NCBI RefSeq assembly: GCF_030269365.1
Contig: NZ_BSTF01000021.1
Location: 62,001-126,000 of the forward strand
Reading direction: 5' to 3'
Length of the DNA stretch: 64,000 bases
From: Lentzea sp. NBRC 102530
GTDB lineage: Bacteria; Actinomycetota; Actinomycetes; Mycobacteriales; Pseudonocardiaceae
Position 1 is the stretch's first letter. The number at the start of each line of letters is the position of its first letter. The translations under genes and the position numbers were made by a program. The notes under the pieces are model-generated. The model was not told the origin of the DNA. It saw only the letters and a program-made list of their open reading frames with translations, and did not search any database. Shown piece after piece: positions 25,901 through 32,736 of the stretch.

Positions 25901-27749
25901 CGAGACCACGTCCGGCTGGCAGAAGCTGATGTTCAGCTCGCCGGTCCAGGTCCAGGCCAACACGACGTACGTGGTGTCCTACAACGCACCCGGCGGCCGG
26001 TACTCGGTCACCTCCGGCTACTTCAACGGCCAGGAGGCGAGCTACCAGTCCCTGCACGCGCTGCAGAACGGCGTGGACGGCGGCAACGGCGTCTACAAGT
26101 ACGGCAACGGTTTCCCGAACAACTCGTACAACGCCACGAACTACTGGGTCGACGTCATCTACCGCAACGGCCTCAACGGCGACACCACACCGCCGACGAT
26201 CACGAACCGCACGCCGGCCGTGAACGCGACGAACGTGGGTCTCCAGAGCGCCATCACGGCGACGTTCAGCGAGCCGGTCGACCCCGCGTCGGCGCAGATC
26301 TGGCTGAAGGACCCCAAGGGCGCCAAGCTCTCCGGCACGATCTCGCTCTCGGGTGACCAGAAGACGGTCACCTGGACGCCGACCGGCAAGCTCGTCTCCG
26401 GCACGCAGTACCAGGCGCACGTGGGCATCGCGGACGTCAACGGCATCGCGATGACGACGGCCGCGGAGTGGAACTTCACGACCACGACGACACCGACCTG
26501 CCCGTGCTCGCTGTTCAGCACGGCGACGGTGCCGGACGAGACGTCCGCGGACGACTCGGGCGCCTACGAGCTCGGCGTGCGGATCACCCCGACCCAGTCG
26601 GGCCAGATCACCGGCGTCCGCTTCTACAAGGGCACCGGCAACACCGGCACGCACACGGGTTCGCTGTGGAACGCGGGCGGCCAGCGCCTCGCCACGGGCA
26701 CCTTCACGGGTGAGTCCGCGACCGGCTGGCAGACCCTGACGTTCGCCCAGCCGGTGATCGTCAGCGCCGGCCAGACCTACACCGCCTCGTACACGACGAC
26801 CACCGGGCACTACGCGGTGAACGCCGGGTACTTCGGCACGGGGCCGGTCACCAGCGGTCCGCTGTCGGCGCCGCAGGAGACCAACGGCGTGTTCGTGCCC
26901 GGCAGCGGGTTCCCGACCATGACCTACGGCTCCGGCAACTACTGGGTCGACGTGGTCTACCAGCCCAACGCCGACAACACGGCCCCGGTGGCGCAGTCGC
27001 ACACGCCGCTGAGCGGTGCGACCGACGTGGCGCTCAACTCCACGGTCACCGTGTCGTTCGACGAGCCGGTGGACCTCAACTCGGCGCAGTTCGACGTCAC
27101 CGACCCCGGTGGCGCGAAGATCGCCGGCACGAGGTCGTTGTCGCCGGACAGCCGGATGATCACGTTCACCCCGGCGGCGAGGTTCGCGGCGTCCACTGTG
27201 TACTCGGTGAGCGTCAAGGCGGCGGACAACTTCGGCAACATGATGGCCAACGCGGTCACGTGGTCGTTCACCACGGCGACGACGCAGACCTGCCCGTGCT
27301 CGCTGTTCAGCGCGGCCACCGTTCCGACGGTAACTTCGGCTGATGACAACGGCGCGTACGAGCTGGGCGTCAAGTTCACGTCCGCCACCAACGGCCAGAT
27401 CACGGGCGTGAAGTTCTACAAGGGAGCGGGCAACACCGGTACGCACACCGGTTCGCTCTGGTCCGCGGACGGGCAACGCCTCGCCACCGGCACGTTCTCG
27501 AACGAGACCGAGTCCGGCTGGCAGACGCTGACCTTCAGCTCGCCGGTGACGATCACGGCGAACACCGAGTACACGGCCTCGTACACGACCACCACGGGGC
27601 ACTACGCGGTCAACGCGGGCTACTTCGGCACGGTGACCTCACCGCCGCTGACCGCCTCGCCGTCGGCCGGTGTGTTCACCGCCGGGTCCGGGTTCCCGAC
27701 CTCGACCTACAACGGTGGCAACTACTGGGTGGATGTGGTTTTCCAGTGA
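22974..27749 (+). CDS. giant secreted protein: dimethylformamidase-beta-like domain plus four DUF4082 modules
   Basis: This 1591-aa exported protein has a signal peptide (cut near KANA-APCDF), a large domain (about 40-520) resembling the N,N-dimethylformamidase beta-subunit C-terminal fold, with LDIYRMGWYNGKGARYMG, MAVGHDEYWSNEQWNNV and AFLTGNEIFWKTR, then an Ig-like domain (about 535-630). Four DUF4082 modules follow (about 636-797, 905-1065, 1176-1330 and 1440-1591), separated by three Big_5-type Ig domains. Each module starts near CPC and contains FYKG(T/A)GNTGTHTGSLW. It ends in YWVDVVFQ with no anchor. It may bind or modify the polymer made by the surrounding locus; the catalytic activity is not established. 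It sits among EPS genes in the same orientation. Confidence 0.85.
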   Translation: MVAQQSRLVRVLVITALIASTMFVLGVFNPGKANAAPCDFPVTNKVACENTQTGADDWQAQYRDDTILGYTTDISYNVGQTVSFKMLTSASSYKLDIYRMGWYNGKGARYMGTVQRNTPQNQPPCLREEASALIDCGNWAVSLTWNIPSTAVSGIYYVRMTRNDTGAENEMAFVVRDDSSQSKIFFQTSDATWVAYNRYGGNSLYFGDGPGQGGSSYKVSYNRPYTGGDGDENFIFNAEYPMLRFLERNGYDMSYTTDVDSARRGHLIKNHKVFMAVGHDEYWSNEQWNNVMAARDAGVHMAFLTGNEIFWKTRYDKSMDSSQTDWRTIVCYKETKGAQNDGTNTWTGTWRDPRYSPPQDGGRPENALLGNMFTVNGRRDDSLQVPAAYGKMRLWRNTDLVNLAAGTTYTFQPGTLGYEWNTVYDNGFQPAGVAQMSRTTVNLDGYYALKNYGDEYGSSTETHAITYYRAPSGALVFGAGTVQWAWGVDDEHAFLTNTPTSDKRIKQATVNFLADMGVQPYQLWAADQLTISGAINDNAAPGVQITTLPAQSTVGQPYTFGGTVIDAAGRVAGVEVSTDGGTRWHYATWQAGQTSWSYTYTPNQSGTAQLRVRAVDDSLNLSAPVSATPNVTAKTCPCGMFAGNEVPKVTSADDSSQLELGVKWRAASNGYVRGVKFYKGTGNTGTHTGSLWSSNGDLLATGTFTNESPTGWQTLLFPQPVAVNANTTYIVSYYTPTGHFAYDTGGFYQQQAYMQPITGLQSGVDGPNGVFRFGAGFPNQTFDHTNYWVDVVWATDPGPDTRAPIQSAMSPVANAGSVALNTTVSGTFDENVTLSSAQVTVTGPSGAVTGTKAISNDARTITFTPSAPLAAATSYTVAMRAADAAGNLSTQSNWTFTTGSPRPATCPCTVWDDFAAPAVIDSGDTTAVELGTKVRFDGKGEVLGVRFYKGTGNTGTHTGSLWTSTGLLLATGTFTAETTSGWQKLMFSSPVQVQANTTYVVSYNAPGGRYSVTSGYFNGQEASYQSLHALQNGVDGGNGVYKYGNGFPNNSYNATNYWVDVIYRNGLNGDTTPPTITNRTPAVNATNVGLQSAITATFSEPVDPASAQIWLKDPKGAKLSGTISLSGDQKTVTWTPTGKLVSGTQYQAHVGIADVNGIAMTTAAEWNFTTTTTPTCPCSLFSTATVPDETSADDSGAYELGVRITPTQSGQITGVRFYKGTGNTGTHTGSLWNAGGQRLATGTFTGESATGWQTLTFAQPVIVSAGQTYTASYTTTTGHYAVNAGYFGTGPVTSGPLSAPQETNGVFVPGSGFPTMTYGSGNYWVDVVYQPNADNTAPVAQSHTPLSGATDVALNSTVTVSFDEPVDLNSAQFDVTDPGGAKIAGTRSLSPDSRMITFTPAARFAASTVYSVSVKAADNFGNMMANAVTWSFTTATTQTCPCSLFSAATVPTVTSADDNGAYELGVKFTSATNGQITGVKFYKGAGNTGTHTGSLWSADGQRLATGTFSNETESGWQTLTFSSPVTITANTEYTASYTTTTGHYAVNAGYFGTVTSPPLTASPSAGVFTAGSGFPTSTYNGGNYWVDVVFQ
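24880..27746 (+). repeat. four DUF4082-encoding repeats with conserved DNA core
   Basis: The four modules share a near-identical DNA core beginning TTCTACAAGG at 25002, 25812, 26622 and 27414, so the unit is about 800 bp (one DUF4082 plus one Ig-like domain). Similarity at the DNA level suggests duplication or ongoing gene conversion. Confidence 0.8.
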
Positions 27750-27756
27750 TGCAGAA

Positions 27757-28404
27757 GTGACCGCACGGCCACTGCTGTTCGTCGGAGCAGGTGGACTCGC
27801 CCGCGAAACCCTCGCGGCGGTCCGCCTCCTCCCGGAGACGTGGAACCCCGTCGGGGCCCTCGACGACTCCACCGCCCTGCACGGCACCCTGATCGACGGG
27901 GTGCCCGTGCTGGGCGGGCTCGCCACCCTGGCTGATCACCCGGACGCGGCCGTCGTGATGTGCATCGCGAACGCACGGCGGCCGTTGTCCCGGCTGGCAC
28001 TGGCGCGCAAGCTCGACCTGCCGCAGGAGCGGTGGGCGACCATCGTCCACCCGGCGGCCGTCACGTCCGGTGCCTCTCTCGGCGCCGGAACGGTTCTGCT
28101 CGCGGGCGTCGTGATCACGACCCCGCTTTCTGTTGGCGCGCACGTGGTGGCCATGCCCCACGTGCTGATCACCCACGACGACGAGGTGTCGGACGGCGTC
28201 ACGTTCGCCGGCCGCGCCTCGCTCGCGGGGTCCGTGCACGTCGGGGAGGCCGCGTACCTGGGACAGGGAGCCATGGTGCGCGAGGGGTTGAAGATCGGCG
28301 CCGGTGCCGTGATCGGCATGGGAGCCGTTGTCCTGCAGGACGTTCCGGCAGGAGAGACGTGGGCCGGCGTGCCGGCCCGCCCGTTGCGTGGGGAGAGCGC
28401 GTGA
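27757..28404 (+). CDS. NeuD/PglD-type sugar O/N-acyltransferase
   Basis: A 215-aa left-handed beta-helix acetyltransferase. The N-terminal Rossmann-like part holds LLFVGAGGLARETLA and the hexapeptide-repeat half runs from ATIVHPAAVTSGASLGAGT to GMGAVVLQDVPAGETWAGVP. Such enzymes acetylate an amino or hydroxyl group of a nucleotide sugar, here perhaps the product of the first aminotransferase. GTG at 27757 is chosen because homology begins there; ATG at 27733 is an alternative overlapping the giant gene. Its stop overlaps the next start (GTGA). Confidence 0.85.
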   Translation: MTARPLLFVGAGGLARETLAAVRLLPETWNPVGALDDSTALHGTLIDGVPVLGGLATLADHPDAAVVMCIANARRPLSRLALARKLDLPQERWATIVHPAAVTSGASLGAGTVLLAGVVITTPLSVGAHVVAMPHVLITHDDEVSDGVTFAGRASLAGSVHVGEAAYLGQGAMVREGLKIGAGAVIGMGAVVLQDVPAGETWAGVPARPLRGESA

Positions 28405-29480
28405 TCGAGATTCCGCTGGTGGACCTGCGTGCCCAGCACGAGCAGGTGGCCGACGAGGTCGCCGACGGCTGGGCAGAGGTGCTCAAGACGACGGCCTTCA
28501 TCGGTGGCCCCCAGGTCGCCAGGTTCGAGTCGGAATTCGCTGCCTACCAGGAGGTGCCGCACGTCATCGGCGTCGGCAACGGCACCGACGCGATCGAACT
28601 GGCGTTGCGCGCGCTGGGCGTCGGCCACGGCGACGAGGTCGTGCTGCCCGCCAACACCTTCATCGCCACGGCCGAGGCCGTCGCCCGCTGCGGCGCGACG
28701 CCCGTGCTCGTGGACTGCGTGGACGACACGCTGCTGATCGACACCTCGCAAGTGTCCTCTGTGGTCACTTCACGCACCAAGGCCGTCGTGCCGGTGCACC
28801 TGTACGGCCAGGCCGCGCCGGTCGAGCTGCTGCCCGCGGGCCTGCCGGTCGTCGAGGACGCCGCCCAGGCCCAGGGCGCCCGCCGCAACGGCGTGGCCGT
28901 CGGTGGCCTCGGCGTCGCGGCCGCGACCTCGTTCTACCCCGGCAAGAACCTCGGCGCGTACGGCGACGGTGGTGCCGTGCTGACCACTTCGGACGCGGTG
29001 GCGGAGTCCGTGCGGCTGCTGCGCGAGCACGGTTCGCCGCGCAAGTACGAGCACCCGGTGCTCGGCTTCAACAGCCGCCTCGACACCCTGCAGGCCGTCG
29101 TCCTGTCGGCGAAGCTGCGCCGGCTGGAGGCCTGGAACCAGGCCCGCCGCGCCGCCGCCTCCCGCTACACCGAGATGCTCGCGGACGTTCCCGGCGTGCG
29201 GACGCCGGTCGTGCTCGACGGCAACCTGCCCGTCTGGCACCTCTACGTCATCCGCGTCGCCGAGCGCGACCGGGTGCTGAAGGCGTTGCACGAGGCCGGA
29301 ATCGGCGCCGGCATCCACTACCCGACGCCGCTGCACAAGACCGGCGCGTTCGCGGGGCTGGCCGGTTCGTTCCCGGTGGCCGAGGCGTCGGCCGCGGAGA
29401 TCCTGTCGCTGCCGCTGTTCCCGGAGATCACCGAGGCGCAGCAGGCCCGCGTGGTCGAGGCGCTGAAGGCGGCGCTCTGA
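28401..29480 (+). CDS. DegT-family aminotransferase (WbpE/WlbC-like, second copy)
   Basis: A 359-aa PLP enzyme. Key features are VGNGTDAIELALRALGVGHG, VLPANTFIATAEAV, VVEDAAQAQGAR and Lys182 in SFYPGKNLGAYGDGG; HYPTPLHKTGAF near the C-terminus is typical of WbpE/FdtB-like enzymes. It should add the 3-amino group to the keto sugar made by the WbpB-like oxidoreductase. The WbpE-then-WbpD order and the one-base overlap with the next gene support this. Confidence 0.88.
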   Translation: MIEIPLVDLRAQHEQVADEVADGWAEVLKTTAFIGGPQVARFESEFAAYQEVPHVIGVGNGTDAIELALRALGVGHGDEVVLPANTFIATAEAVARCGATPVLVDCVDDTLLIDTSQVSSVVTSRTKAVVPVHLYGQAAPVELLPAGLPVVEDAAQAQGARRNGVAVGGLGVAAATSFYPGKNLGAYGDGGAVLTTSDAVAESVRLLREHGSPRKYEHPVLGFNSRLDTLQAVVLSAKLRRLEAWNQARRAAASRYTEMLADVPGVRTPVVLDGNLPVWHLYVIRVAERDRVLKALHEAGIGAGIHYPTPLHKTGAFAGLAGSFPVAEASAAEILSLPLFPEITEAQQARVVEALKAAL

Positions 29481-30040
29481 TGACCGGCGTCCGCGTGCAC
29501 CCCCACGGCCTCTGCGAATCGGAGGACGTGGGCGACGGCACGCGCGTGTGGGCGTTCGCGCACGTGCTGCCGGGCGCGCGCATCGGCCGTGACTGCAACA
29601 TCTGCGACGGCGCGTTCGTCGAGTCACGAGCCGTGCTGGGCAACAACGTGACGGTCAAGAACGGCACGCTCGTCTTCGACGGCGTCACGTGCGAGGACGA
29701 CGTGTTCCTCGGCCCGAACGTCCTGTTCACCAACGACCTGCGCCCGCGCGCCCACGTCAAGAAGACCGGCGACGCCCTGGAGACCACTCTGGTGCGGCGT
29801 GGCGCCACGCTGGGCGCGGGCACGGTCGTGGTGTGCGGCACGGAGATCGGCGAGCACGCGTTCGCCGCGGCCGGCTCGGTCGTGACGCGCTCGGTGCCCG
29901 CGCACGCGTTCGTGGCGGGCAACCCTGCCGTGGTCAAGGGCTGGGTCTGCGCGTGCGGCGCGAGGCTCTCAGATGATCTCTCCTGCCCCGAGTGCGCGAC
30001 CCGGCACGAGGAGACCCCGGACGGCCTGAAAGCCGTCTGA
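29480..30040 (+). CDS. WbpD/WlbB-like sugar N-acetyltransferase
   Basis: A 186-aa hexapeptide acetyltransferase with a beta-helix core (IGRDCNICDGAFVESRAVLG, VFLGPNVLFTND, LGAGTVVVCGTEIGEHAFAA). It probably acetylates the 3-amino group, giving a 2,3-diacetamido-uronate. The C-terminal segment WVCACGARLSDDLSCPECAT is a small zinc-ribbon-like tail, also found in some WbpD-family proteins. This is the last gene before a terminator and the intervening block. Confidence 0.88.
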   Translation: MTGVRVHPHGLCESEDVGDGTRVWAFAHVLPGARIGRDCNICDGAFVESRAVLGNNVTVKNGTLVFDGVTCEDDVFLGPNVLFTNDLRPRAHVKKTGDALETTLVRRGATLGAGTVVVCGTEIGEHAFAAAGSVVTRSVPAHAFVAGNPAVVKGWVCACGARLSDDLSCPECATRHEETPDGLKAV

Positions 30041-30046
30041 GCACCC

Positions 30047-30078
30047 ACCGAGGCCCCCGGAATCCGGGGGGCCTCGGT
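30047..30078. terminator. terminator after the WbpD-like gene
   Basis: ACCGAGGCCCCCGG and CCGGGGGGCCTCGGT pair around a 3-base loop with one bulged G. It lies between convergent genes and can act both ways. Confidence 0.82.
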
Positions 30079-30082
30079 CGTG

Positions 30083-30373
30083 TCAGGGGCGGTCCTGATC
30101 CCTCCAAGCGGCCGCCAGCACGAGCAACCGTTCGGCGAACGCGTCGGTGCCGCACAGCTCGGGATCGAGGCCGAAGTGGTCCTGGACCTCGAACCAGAGG
30201 AACTCCGACAGCGATGTGCGGGTGGCGCCGTGAGTGAGCTCGTCCCAGAGCGGGGCGAGCAGGCAGTCGTACTCGTCGTCGACGACATCGGCGACCCCGA
30301 TCGGGTCCCATTGGTTGAGCAGATGACGCAGGTTGGCCTGGCGGAGGCCGTCGGCCTCGTGGGTGTCGATCAC
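30083..30373 (-). CDS. small soluble protein, DUF1871-like by eye
   Basis: A 96-aa acidic protein (VIDTHEADGLRQANLRHLLN at the start, with NQWDPIGVADVVDDEYDCLL shortly after). The DPIGV...DEYD pattern recalls DUF1871-type proteins of unknown role; I am not certain of the family. GTG at 30373 overlaps the upstream stop by 4 bp, so it is translated with the mycothiol-type enzyme. A longer reading frame toward 30802 lacks protein character and overlaps that gene. Confidence 0.6.
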   Translation of the reverse strand: MIDTHEADGLRQANLRHLLNQWDPIGVADVVDDEYDCLLAPLWDELTHGATRTSLSEFLWFEVQDHFGLDPELCGTDAFAERLLVLAAAWRDQDRP

Positions 30374-31104
30374 TCCGGCACCCATTCGCCGAGCTGCTCG
30401 AGCACCCGCACATCCCCGTCCACCTTCAACGGCTCCAACGAGCCGCGCCCGTAGAACACCATCAGGAAGTCGTGGGCGGCGCCCTCGGCCGTCGCGTCCG
30501 GCGCGGTGCCGTCCAGCTCGACGACGCGCGCGCCCTCCGCGGACAGCTTGATCCGCCACTGACCGCCCTCGGTCAGGTGGTAGTCGACGACGGCGGGGGC
30601 GTGCGGCCACGGGCTCGACGTCGAGAAGCAGGTCATCAGGAACTCGTCGACGCCGTCCACCGCGATCTCGGCCGGGATCGGCTGCGGGGCGCCCACCGCG
30701 AGCTGGGCGTCGTAGGTGTGGGCGGCGACCTCGTGCAGCTGGCGGCGGGCTGCGGTGGCGACGGTCAGCGACGACTGCGACTCGCCCCACCAGCCCCAGC
30801 ACTCCTGGTCAGGGCCCGCCTTCTCGAGTGCGGTCACGAGCAGCCGCGTCGACTCCGTCATCCACTCCAGCAGGCCCTCGCGGGGAGCCTCGACCGGCGT
30901 CCGCTCGGTGAGGCCGTGGGTGACGATGCCCGCCCACTTGCGGCGGCCGTCGCCCAGGTGCCCGACCAGGTCGAACAGCGTCCAGTCGGGGCAGGTGGGG
31001 ACCTGGGCGCCGAGGTCGGGCGCGGTGGCGATCGTGGCGCAGAACGCGGCGGTCCGTTCCTCGATCAGGCGGAGCAGGTCGGGGAACGGCATGGGGGTGT
31101 GCAC
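30370..31104 (-). CDS. maleylpyruvate-isomerase-like mycothiol-dependent enzyme
   Basis: A 244-aa DinB/MDMPI-fold protein: the N-terminal four-helix bundle contains VPTCPDWTLFDLVGHLGD, the site that in relatives supports mycothiol-dependent chemistry, and HEVAAHTYDAQLAVG supplies later metal-ligand-type residues. The second half resembles the MDMPI C-terminal domain. The substrate is unknown. GTG at 31104 and ATG at 31092 are equally weak starts. Confidence 0.8.
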   Translation of the reverse strand: MHTPMPFPDLLRLIEERTAAFCATIATAPDLGAQVPTCPDWTLFDLVGHLGDGRRKWAGIVTHGLTERTPVEAPREGLLEWMTESTRLLVTALEKAGPDQECWGWWGESQSSLTVATAARRQLHEVAAHTYDAQLAVGAPQPIPAEIAVDGVDEFLMTCFSTSSPWPHAPAVVDYHLTEGGQWRIKLSAEGARVVELDGTAPDATAEGAAHDFLMVFYGRGSLEPLKVDGDVRVLEQLGEWVPE

Positions 31105-31355
31105 GTTTGCTGTCTATCACCCGCGTTCATCGGGCTGCCAACGGTTTTAGCGCCCGTTTCGCCCGTACGAGCTGTTCGGTGGAGGTCTTCCGGCAGTTGG
31201 CGCCCGGCGTCCGGCGATGACTGCCATCACTTCCCCCGCGTGCAGGCGCGACCTGCGCGACGAACTCCGCAGCTTGAGGGATGTCGGCGGGCTGAGTCGC
31301 ACCGCGCGACCCGCAAAGAGCGGGGTCGGTCCACGCCACGGGTGAAAACGGCGAG

Positions 31356-31392
31356 CCCTATGGCGCCGTGTGTCGCGCACGGCGCCATAGGG
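31356..31392. repeat. perfect 15-bp stem-loop upstream of the HNH gene
   Basis: CCCTATGGCGCCGTG (31356-31370) and CACGGCGCCATAGGG (31378-31392) flank a 7-base loop. No gene ends here, because the neighbours are divergent, so this is not an ordinary gene-end terminator. It may mark the edge of a mobile 13E12-like unit or insulate the HNH promoter. Confidence 0.75.
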
Positions 31393-31413
31393 TCTGACCT
31401 GCGGCTTCATCCG

Positions 31414-31452
31414 ATCGTGGCATGGAATTCGAACACGTGTTCATGCCACGAT
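31414..31452. promoter_or_regulatory. SOS-type operator within an 11-bp inverted repeat, upstream of the HNH gene
   Basis: The 12-bp perfect palindrome GAACACGTGTTC (31431-31442), in context TCGAACACGTGTTCAT, fits the GAAC-N4-GTTC LexA box. It is partly enclosed by an exact 11-bp inverted repeat, ATCGTGGCATG (31414-31424) and CATGCCACGAT (31442-31452), ending 6 bp before the start codon. LexA control of 13E12-family genes is known in Mycobacterium tuberculosis; here it is inferred. Confidence 0.72.
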
Positions 31453-31458
31453 GAACGC

Positions 31459-32640
31459 ATGACAGCACTCGGACTCTCCACGCCGCTCGAGCTCCTCGAC
31501 GAGCTCAAGCGGAAGGTCCGCGCGGTCAACCAGCTCCAGTTCCAGGTCCTGCAGCTCATCGGCGCGCTCGATCAGCAGGGCGCGGCGCAAGCGCTGGGCT
31601 ACAAGGACCTGGTCGAGGTCTTCAAGCACGCGCTGCGCTGGGACCCCAAGGTCTCGCGCCGCAGGGTGAAGCAGGCGCGGGCCCTGTGCCCCTCGATCAC
31701 GCCGACGGGCTCGCTGCTCGCCCCGGCGCTGCCCGGGGTGGCGGACGCGATGGCCGCGGGAGAGTTGTCCGAGGACCACGTCGAGGTGCTGGCCGAGGCG
31801 ATGGCGGGGTTGCCCTCCGTCGCGGAGGAGCACGTCGTCGCCTACGCGCTCCAGCACGAACCTCGTTCGGCGAGGGCGTTCTGCACGGAGCTGGCGTACC
31901 GGCTGGACCAGGACGGTCCGGAACCTCGTGAGCCGGAGCCGGTCCAGCCGAGGAACTCCCTGCGGCGTCAGTGGAAGGCAGGCCGGTACCTGCTGTCCGC
32001 CGATCTGGACGCCGAGACGGGGGCGAAGCTGGACGCGTTGATCGACCCGCTGGCCAAGCCGGAGCCCGGTGACCTGAGGTTCGCGCCGGAGCGCGAGGGC
32101 GATGCCCTGTGCGAGGTGGCCGACCTGGCGCTGCGCGGAAGCGGCGACCGGATCCACGGCGGCGACCGGGTCCAGCTGACCGTCACCGTCGACTACGACA
32201 AGCTCCGCGAGGGCATCGGCACCGCTCTGCTGGACAACGGCGACCGCCTCCCGATGAGCCGGGTCCGCAGGATCGCCTGCGACGCGGCCGTCATCCCGGC
32301 CGTGCTGGGCAGCAGCCGCTCCCAGATCTACGACGTGGGCCGCAAGACCCGCACGATCAACGCCGGCCTGCGGCGAGTCCTGGTGGCGCGCGACAAGGGC
32401 TGCGCCTTCCCCGGCTGCACCAGGCCACCGAAGCACTGCGAAGCACACCACATCAGGTTCTGGGCCGACGGCGGCGAGACCAACGCGGCCAACCTCGTCC
32501 TGCTCTGCCGCCGCCACCATGACCTGGCACACCACTCGCAGTGGCAGATCCAGATGCTCGAAGGCCGCCCCGCCTTCCGCCCTCCGGCGTTCATCGACCC
32601 GCTCCGAAGGCCGAGAACCAACGAGATCCGCGCCGCCTGA
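31459..32640 (+). CDS. DUF222 / HNH endonuclease (13E12-repeat family)
   Basis: This 393-aa protein has the helical DUF222 region (about 25-300) and a C-terminal HNH nuclease: CAFPGCTRPPKHCEAHHIRF, then GGETNAANLVLLCRRHHDLAHH, with two CxxC-type ligands and the HH/N/H catalytic pattern intact. The family is multicopy in actinobacteria and related to REP13E12 elements of mycobacteria; its biological role is not settled. ATG at 31459 starts the conserved part (MTALGLSTPLELLDELKRK). It interrupts the polysaccharide locus, points opposite to its left neighbours, and carries its own operator-like sequences, consistent with an inserted unit. Confidence 0.88.
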   Translation: MTALGLSTPLELLDELKRKVRAVNQLQFQVLQLIGALDQQGAAQALGYKDLVEVFKHALRWDPKVSRRRVKQARALCPSITPTGSLLAPALPGVADAMAAGELSEDHVEVLAEAMAGLPSVAEEHVVAYALQHEPRSARAFCTELAYRLDQDGPEPREPEPVQPRNSLRRQWKAGRYLLSADLDAETGAKLDALIDPLAKPEPGDLRFAPEREGDALCEVADLALRGSGDRIHGGDRVQLTVTVDYDKLREGIGTALLDNGDRLPMSRVRRIACDAAVIPAVLGSSRSQIYDVGRKTRTINAGLRRVLVARDKGCAFPGCTRPPKHCEAHHIRFWADGGETNAANLVLLCRRHHDLAHHSQWQIQMLEGRPAFRPPAFIDPLRRPRTNEIRAA

Positions 32641-32715
32641 ACCTCAGAAGACGCTGCCGCGCACCGCGAACACGTCAGAGGCCGCGCTGCCCGAACCGAG
32701 GACGAGACGCAGCCT

Positions 32716-32736
32716 GGTCAGCTGGCTGAGCTGACC
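32716..32736. terminator. short hairpin between HNH and Wzy-like genes
   Basis: GGTCAGCT (32716-32723) and AGCTGACC (32729-32736) form a perfect 8-bp stem overlapping the stop codon of the minus-strand polymerase gene. It is a modest terminator candidate. Confidence 0.4.

Larger units (their letters stand above)
31105..31458. other. 354-bp divergent intergenic region with two symmetric elements
   Basis: No gene is seen between the mycothiol-type enzyme and the HNH gene. The right half holds the 15-bp hairpin (31356-31392) and the SOS-type region (31414-31452), both listed separately. The left half shows nothing I can name. Confidence 0.5.

Noticed and set aside
23022-27602. A 1526-codon open frame antisense to the DUF4082 gene
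   Set aside because: Composition is Arg/Val/Gly/Asp-rich, with no start signal and no domains; it mirrors the repeat structure of the real gene.
30083-30802. Longer version of the small DUF1871-like gene starting at 30802
   Set aside because: The first 140 codons are Arg/Ala/Gly-rich and lie over the mycothiol-type enzyme in another frame; the GTG at 30373 with a 4-bp overlap explains the conserved part.
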